Part shown: positions 7,573 to 11,438 of the stretch, in pieces
Numbering within the stretch: the stretch's first letter is position 1
Layout: the number at the start of each line of letters is the position of its first letter
Source: JANQRV01 sp964533785
GTDB lineage: Bacteria; Bacteroidota; Bacteroidia; Chitinophagales; Saprospiraceae
NCBI GenBank assembly: GCA_964533785.1
Contig: CAZHNG010000222.1
Location: forward strand, 1-11,438
Direction: 5' to 3'
DNA length: 11,438 bases
Translations under genes and position numbers: made by a program
Notes under the pieces: generated by a model
What the model was told of the DNA's origin: nothing
Seen by the model: the letters and a program-made list of their open reading frames with translations, nothing else
Databases searched by the model: none

Positions 7573-8259
7573 ATGGCTATAATAATCAAAACCAGAGGGG
7601 TTACAAAAGTCTACAATAAAGATAAAATACCCGTTCATGCATTGAATGGGGTCGACCTGGAAATCGAAGAAGGAGAGTTCACCGCTATCGTAGGTCCATC
7701 GGGATCGGGAAAAACTACCTTATTGAACATTATCGGTGGTTTAGACCGGCCGACAGATGGCTACGTGGAGGTACACGGAGAAGACATTTCCGAATTTTCC
7801 GACAATGAATTGATCGATTTTCGTAAAAACTACATAGGGTTCGTATTTCAGGCTTACAATCTGATCCCGGTTTTAACCGCAAAAGAAAATGTTGAATTTG
7901 TGATGTTATTACAAAAAAGATCAAAGGAGGAAAGAGATGCGCGTACATTAGAGTTGCTCAAAGCAGTGGATCTGGAAGATAAGATCGACAAACGACCTTC
8001 GGAACTATCGGGCGGTCAGCAACAAAGGGTTGCTGTTGCAAGGGCGCTTGCCCCCAAACCCACCTTTATACTGGCAGATGAACCTACTGCCAATTTGGAC
8101 TCCAAATCAACCGAAAACCTGCTTGATATCATGGCCAAACTCAACCAGGAGGAAGGCATAACCTTTATTTTTTCGACTCATGACCAACGCGTGATAGACC
8201 GAGCCAGAAGAATTGTCACACTCGTGGACGGAAAGATCGATACTGATGAAAGAAGGTAG
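7573..8259 (+). CDS. ABC transporter ATP-binding protein, LolD/MacB family
   Basis: A 228-aa cytoplasmic ATPase with a full motif set: Walker A GPSGSGKTT (41-49), Q-loop Gln93 (VFQAYNLIP), signature LSGGQQQRVAVARAL (145-159), Walker B ILADE with catalytic Glu170 followed by PTANLD, and switch His203 (STHD). The length and the phrases IIGGLDRPTDG and YIGFVFQAYNLIPVLTAKENV are typical of LolD/MacB/FtsE-like subunits that pair with FtsX-type permeases. It starts 8 bp after the second permease, and its last 14 bp overlap the start of the beta-barrel gene, so all these proteins are probably made in linked amounts. It should form a homodimer under the two permeases and power them. Confidence 0.95.
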   Translation: MAIIIKTRGVTKVYNKDKIPVHALNGVDLEIEEGEFTAIVGPSGSGKTTLLNIIGGLDRPTDGYVEVHGEDISEFSDNELIDFRKNYIGFVFQAYNLIPVLTAKENVEFVMLLQKRSKEERDARTLELLKAVDLEDKIDKRPSELSGGQQQRVAVARALAPKPTFILADEPTANLDSKSTENLLDIMAKLNQEEGITFIFSTHDQRVIDRARRIVTLVDGKIDTDERR

Positions 8260-9448
8260 AAAAACGGTACATAGAATCCTTTTTACAAGCAGCCTTTTGT
8301 TCGTCTTTCATTTCGCCTGGACACAAACGGAAAAGCCTAAGCAGTGGTTTATTGACGGCTATATCAAGAACCTGCAAACCTTACTTTTTTTTAACGATGC
8401 CTATTTTGATACCCAATCATTCCAACTGGTAGATACTTTTCTGCAGGACAACCTCATTCACAACCGGCTGAACTTTAAGTGGTATATCAACTCAAATTGG
8501 TCTTTAAAAGCAGATCTGCGGTCACGGATATTCTTTGGTGACCTGGTCAAATCAGACCCAAAATACGCAGCACTCATCGACAATATTAACAATGATCATT
8601 TCGACTTGTCTTTGGTATTACTGGATCAGGATAGCTGGGTCATTCATTCAATGCTAGACCGGTTCTATCTGGAGTACATAAAAAATGATTGGGAAATAAG
8701 GGTAGGCCGGCAACGGATTAACTGGGGGATCAGTACGGTCTGGAACCCCAATGACCTATTCAATGCCTTTAATTTTACGGATTTTGATTACGAAGAACGG
8801 CCTGGCGCCGACGGTGTACGGATCAAATACTACACGGGATTTGCTTCGAGTATCGAATTAGCCTTTAATACTGCCGATGCTTTTAATCAGATGACTATTG
8901 CAGGATTGTGGAAGTTCAATCAATGGAATTACGATTTTCAAGTCCTGACGGCTTATTTCGACAAAGGGGCAGCGCTGGGCGGTGGCTGGGCCGGCAACCT
9001 AAAAAATGCGGGTTTTAAAGGAGAGTTCACCTATTTTATTGCTGATGAAGAAAATAGTAAAAACGCCTTTTCCGGCACAGTAGGAATAGACTATTCTTTT
9101 TCCAATTCATTGTACGTCAATGCGGGTTACTTGTACGGCTCATTGGGCGGCACCAGGCAAAATGTATTAAACCTATTTGATTTTGAATTATCTGCGAGAA
9201 ATTTGTATCCCTACCGCCACGCAATATTTCTACAAGGCACTTACCCCATCACTCCTCTGTTAAATAGCGGTTTGGCTATCATCTACAGCCCGGTAAAAGT
9301 ACATCCCGTTTTTATTAATCCTACGATAACTTATTCTGTGAAGGAGAATTGGGATTTGGATCTGATCGGTCAAATCGTATTAAACAACCAGGAAAACTAC
9401 ACCAGTCCTATTCAGGCAATTTTTCTGCGCACCAAGTTTAGTTATTGA
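8246..9448 (+). CDS. Outer-membrane beta-barrel protein, DUF1302-like porin
   Basis: A 400-aa exported protein. I chose the ATG at 8246 because it gives a signal peptide (MKEGRKTVHR, then a hydrophobic run, cleavage near AWTQ at 27); the longer frame from a TTG at 8213 lies wholly inside the ATPase gene. The mature part has alternating polar/aromatic strands throughout and ends in FLRTKFSY, with the aromatic last residue that outer-membrane barrels use for assembly. VGRQRINWG (153-161), then WNPNDLF and PGADGVRIKYY, recall the DUF1302 porin-like family, where a similar RxGRQ..NWG..........P motif occurs; this is from memory. It overlaps the ATPase gene by 14 bp and closes the operon. It is probably the outer-membrane partner of the ABC system. 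It is not TolC-like, and no lipoprotein signal is seen. Confidence 0.8.
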   Translation: MKEGRKTVHRILFTSSLLFVFHFAWTQTEKPKQWFIDGYIKNLQTLLFFNDAYFDTQSFQLVDTFLQDNLIHNRLNFKWYINSNWSLKADLRSRIFFGDLVKSDPKYAALIDNINNDHFDLSLVLLDQDSWVIHSMLDRFYLEYIKNDWEIRVGRQRINWGISTVWNPNDLFNAFNFTDFDYEERPGADGVRIKYYTGFASSIELAFNTADAFNQMTIAGLWKFNQWNYDFQVLTAYFDKGAALGGGWAGNLKNAGFKGEFTYFIADEENSKNAFSGTVGIDYSFSNSLYVNAGYLYGSLGGTRQNVLNLFDFELSARNLYPYRHAIFLQGTYPITPLLNSGLAIIYSPVKVHPVFINPTITYSVKENWDLDLIGQIVLNNQENYTSPIQAIFLRTKFSY

Positions 9449-9790
9449 GGAAACAGATTTAAAAAAAATCAAAAGAAAAAAGCAAAAGAAAGAAAAAAAA
9501 TTACAGAAAAGCACTTGCCTTAAAAACACAAGAACATAAGAATCAATCACTTAAAATCACGTTCGAAAAAACAGAGGGCCCAGTAGAAATTTTATTTGTA
9601 CTACTACAGGTTTAGGAAGTGTAGCATATTTGTACTGTCAAAGGAAGTAAATAAGATAAAATCATAGTCACAAAAGCGTCTTACTATTAATGATTATAAT
9701 CCGAACCAACGAATTATAATCTCATGAAAAGATATTAGGATGTCAAAGGACAACCTATTTTTTGGTATGTAGATAGCCTCTCAAAGTGTG

Positions 9791-9822
9791 AAACCAGTTA
9801 GTTTACTAGCTGGTTTTCTTTT
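9791..9822 (+). terminator. Rho-independent terminator
   Basis: AAACCAGTTAG (9791-9801) pairs with CTAGCTGGTTT (9806-9816) around a TTTA loop: 11 pairs, one of them G-U on the plus-strand RNA. A T-rich tail, TTTTCTTTT, begins at 9814 and runs to 9822. It ends plus-strand transcription, 343 bp past the beta-barrel stop. It therefore either closes a long operon 3' UTR or ends an independent small transcript. Confidence 0.7.
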
Positions 9823-10028
9823 GTGCAAATCTAAGAAAATAAATGCAAAGCATTTAATTCCAAATAAATTGACGTCAAAACAGGGAATTTGCATTCCGCT
9901 AGTAATTCAAAAGATAACGGAAATATAAACGAGAGTAAATATTGAATGTTGCACTGAATTCAAAAAAAGGGATAACTTTTACAAAAAAAGACAATGTATA
10001 AAACGCTGTTTTAAAAAAGATTACACAA

Positions 10029-10057
10029 CCCCTTCTTACTATTAGCAAGGGGGGGGG
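10029..10057. repeat. G9 homopolymer run with short inverted repeat
   Basis: Nine consecutive G lie at 10049-10057, in an AT-rich stretch. CCCCTT (10029-10034) can pair with AAGGGG (10047-10052) across a 12-nt loop. On the minus strand the stem is followed, after ten bases, by a T6 run (10018-10013), so it might weakly terminate the small minus-strand genes that end at 10101. Runs of this length are prone to slippage and to sequencing error. Confidence 0.4.
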
Positions 10058-10100
10058 ATTCCATAACAAGCTCACCTTCAAATCATTAAATATTGATCTT

Positions 10101-10295
10101 TCAAGCTTGCTTAGTCGAAAGATTAGTTTTCAAACTTTCCAACCTGATGATCAATTCGCCGATCTTTTCTTTCAAAATATTTTTATCTGCGAGTGATAAG
10201 CTCGCGCTGTTTATTTCTTTGCCCAATTGTTGAATTCTTTGAGCGATTTGGTTGATATCCATTGTTGATAATGTTTTTGTTGTTTTACTTTCCAT
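10101..10295 (-). CDS. Small helical hypothetical protein (64 aa)
   Basis: Not recognised. The predicted product is 64 aa (MESKTTKTLSTMDINQ...); a second ATG at residue 12 would give 53 aa. The chain looks fully alpha-helical and amphipathic, with Leu/Ile spaced at 3-4 residues (IAQRIQQLGKEI, then IGELIIRLESLKTNL), consistent with a coiled coil or small helical bundle. It has no signal peptide and no Cys. It begins 11 bp after the stop of another very small helical gene on the same strand, so the pair is probably one transcript. The start has no Shine-Dalgarno sequence, which is normal for this phylum. Moderate confidence that it is translated: length is short, but reading frame, start and pairing agree. 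Confidence 0.5.
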   Translation of the reverse strand: MESKTTKTLSTMDINQIAQRIQQLGKEINSASLSLADKNILKEKIGELIIRLESLKTNLSTKQA

Positions 10296-10306
10296 GACTA
10301 CAGTTT

Positions 10307-10498
10307 TTAATTTTCTTCAGTCGACTCTTTTAATTCATCCAGCTTTGCTTTCAAAATATCGAGTTGTTCATCGATCCATTTTGACAATCCTTCCGGACCA
10401 CCGTGAAGTCTTTCATAGTGATCTCGATTTTCATTCATAAGATCTAGGGCAAAAATCAGAGCCTGAATTTCTCTTTCGAGTTCTTCCCTTTTCGTCAT
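10307..10498 (-). CDS. Small acidic helical hypothetical protein (63 aa)
   Basis: Not recognised. A 63-aa, highly charged and acidic chain with two likely helices: MTKREELEREIQALIFALDLMNENRDHY, broken by HGGPEGLS, then KWIDEQLDILKAKLDELKES. This looks like a helical hairpin or dimerising coiled coil. An AGGA sits about 12 bp before the ATG, a weak Shine-Dalgarno sequence and uncommon among its neighbours. It is followed after 11 bp by the 64-aa gene. It lies 103 bp downstream of the DoxX-family gene on the same strand. The acidic first protein and more basic second protein could bind each other, but nothing shows a toxin-antitoxin function. Confidence 0.6.
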   Translation of the reverse strand: MTKREELEREIQALIFALDLMNENRDHYERLHGGPEGLSKWIDEQLDILKAKLDELKESTEEN

Positions 10499-10601
10499 TG
10501 TTTATGTTTCCTAGAGAACCTAAGGTTTTCTTAGTAGGTGAATTATAAAAATACGAATAAAGTTGCACATATTGAAATAACCTGTACTCCCCAAAAAATG
10601 T

Positions 10602-11021
10602 TCAGGTGCCTCTTACTTTGAAAGTAGCGAATAAACGTTTCACGCTATACCTTCCGCTGCCGTTGACAAAAACCATTAACAAACCGCCGATGATTGCCAG
10701 GTTTTTCGAAAAAAGTAATGATTGTAACCTTCGGGCATCCTGAGGATCATTCCAGAATGAATGCACTATAAAAGTTACCGGTACCCAATACAGTAATAAC
10801 AAGAAGGCTCCAAATTTCGACCGGTAGCCGATCAAAATTAAGGTACCTCCGAGTAATAGTAAAAAGATGGCTCCAATAAGAAGTAGATCTTGTTGCCAGG
10901 TCAGGCCGTAAAGGGTCATTTTCTCTTTCGTCTTTTCAAAGTAGAAAATGGAATCGTAGGCATCGAAAATAAAGATAAAAGAGAGCAATACCCGGCCGAT
11001 CAGATCTAGTATATCTTTCAT
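10602..11021 (-). CDS. DoxX family integral membrane protein
   Basis: A 139-aa inner-membrane protein with four predicted membrane segments at about residues 5-22, 44-66, 68-88 and 107-124. The pattern fits the DoxX family: IGRVLLSFIFIFDAYDSI at the start, then LLLIGAIFLLLLGGTLILIGYRSKFGA, VPVTFIVHSFW and KNLAIIGGLLMVFVNGSGRYS. DoxX-like proteins are tied to quinone/oxidoreductase chemistry in some organisms, but most have no known function. The gene starts 7 bp after the stop of the FAD-dependent dehydrogenase gene, so the two are probably co-transcribed, which suits a redox link. A weak inverted repeat (ACCTGTAC at 10580-10587 against GTTCAGGT at 10600-10607, 7 of 8) covers its stop codon; it lacks a T-run and is not called a terminator. 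Confidence 0.88.
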   Translation of the reverse strand: MKDILDLIGRVLLSFIFIFDAYDSIFYFEKTKEKMTLYGLTWQQDLLLIGAIFLLLLGGTLILIGYRSKFGAFLLLLYWVPVTFIVHSFWNDPQDARRLQSLLFSKNLAIIGGLLMVFVNGSGRYSVKRLFATFKVRGT

Positions 11022-11028
11022 ATAATTT

Positions 11029-11438
11029 TTATTTACATTTTTCCAGCAAGAAACGATGAACAGCTTTGGCTACATTCTGCCCGTCTACTGCAGCCGAAAT
11101 AATACCTCCCGCGTATCCTGCCCCCTCTCCACAGGGGAACAACCCCGACACATCACCGTGCATGTAGGTCTTCGAATCTCGAGGTATCCGGACGGGAGAA
11201 CTGGTACGGCTTTCTGTCGCGATTACATTAGCTTCTTCCGTAAAATAACCTTTCATTTTTTCTCCAAATATTTTTACCCCTCGTTGTAATCGATCCGCGA
11301 TAAAAGCTGGCAATATGCGATGCAAAGGGGCTGAATACAGCCCGGGGATGTAAGAACTATGCGGTAGATCAGCAGATAATTTCCCTGCAACAAAATCAGT
11401 TAATCGTTGAGCGGGGGCTTGTTGACTCCCATCACCAA
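11029..11438 (-). CDS. FAD-dependent dehydrogenase, COG2509-type, C-terminal part
   Basis: The frame stays open to the right window edge, so the 5' part is missing; the visible part is the last ~136 residues. The first ATG-like start inside the window is not a real start, because the same frame continues upstream with family-like sequence (APAQRLTDFVAGK, SSYIPGL). Key motifs are ESRTSSPVRIPRD, then GLFPCGEGAGYAGGIISAA and VDGQNVA, the C-terminal FAD-binding signature of the large 'uncharacterised FAD-dependent dehydrogenase' family (COG2509, NAD(P)/FAD oxidoreductases). Full members are about 500-550 aa. The substrate is unknown for the family. It is followed after 7 bp by the DoxX-family membrane protein. 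Identification is from remembered motifs, but these are highly characteristic. Confidence 0.85.
   Translation of the reverse strand, partial: GDGSQQAPAQRLTDFVAGKLSADLPHSSYIPGLYSAPLHRILPAFIADRLQRGVKIFGEKMKGYFTEEANVIATESRTSSPVRIPRDSKTYMHGDVSGLFPCGEGAGYAGGIISAAVDGQNVAKAVHRFLLEKCK

Larger units (their letters stand above)
9449..10100. other. 652-bp intergenic region without a convincing gene
   Basis: AT-rich and non-coding as far as I can see. An A-rich tract (about 9459-9505) directly follows the beta-barrel stop, with no hairpin, so the operon terminator is unclear. The 10-mer TGTCAAAGGA occurs at 9636-9645 and 9741-9750, and ATTATAATC at 9693-9701 and 9713-9721. A rho-independent terminator stands at 9791-9822, and a G9 run with a short stem at 10029-10057. 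A 60-codon minus-strand frame (9899-10081) runs through the C9 run and poly-A tracts and is judged spurious. A small RNA ending at the terminator is possible, but no good promoter was found. Confidence 0.5.

Noticed and set aside
9899..10081. 60-codon minus-strand frame
   Set aside because: It is encoded by homopolymer runs (C9 and poly-T on that strand), giving Pro/Phe-rich sequence without protein-like pattern.
10096..10123. Inverted repeat ATCTTTC / GAAAGAT at the end of the 64-aa gene
   Set aside because: AT-rich 7-bp stem with a 14-nt loop and no T-run; too weak to call a terminator.

Overview
The window looks like chromosomal DNA from a Bacteroidota bacterium, plausibly of the Saprospiria/Chitinophagia side. 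Three things point there: exported proteins with signal peptides ending in '...AQ', start codons in A-rich contexts with few Shine-Dalgarno sequences, and the gene content (a CBM9-like exported protein, a DbpA-tailed DEAD-box helicase, a LolA-like/FtsX export cluster). Composition looks even across the genes. I see no phage, transposase, rRNA, tRNA or CRISPR array. The organism assignment is inferred from gene style, not from a marker gene.

Layout. Positions 1-264 are non-coding and rich in small repeats: two adjacent perfect palindromes, a 7-bp hairpin and a heptanucleotide tandem repeat. Two minus-strand genes follow: an exported NTF2-like + CBM9-like fusion protein (265-1791) and, upstream of it, a DEAD-box RNA helicase with a DbpA-type RNA-binding domain (1837-3543). 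A 376-bp divergent intergenic region (3544-3919) contains a 109-bp imperfect palindrome whose arms carry 9-nt repeats, and a possible Crp/Fnr-type half-site pair close to the next operon.

From 3920 to 9448 there is a tight plus-strand operon of six genes: a two-CBS-domain protein, an exported LolA-like protein, two different FtsX/MacB-type permeases, a LolD/MacB-type ATPase, and an outer-membrane beta-barrel. Two junctions overlap (11 and 14 bp) and the others are separated by only 8-13 bp. Together the genes describe a possible inner membrane-periplasm-outer membrane route: the ATPase and permeases energise it, the LolA-like protein could carry a lipid or lipoprotein, and the barrel is the outer-membrane partner. 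The CBS protein could sense adenine nucleotides. The substrate is unknown. This operon is the best candidate in the window for a little-described system.

Positions 9449-10100 have no convincing gene, but hold a good rho-independent terminator at 9791-9822, far from the operon end, and a run of nine G. The right end is all minus strand: two very small helical hypothetical genes (10101-10498), a DoxX-family membrane protein (10602-11021), and the C-terminal part of a COG2509-type FAD-dependent dehydrogenase that runs off the window edge (11029-11438). The last two are 7 bp apart and probably co-transcribed.
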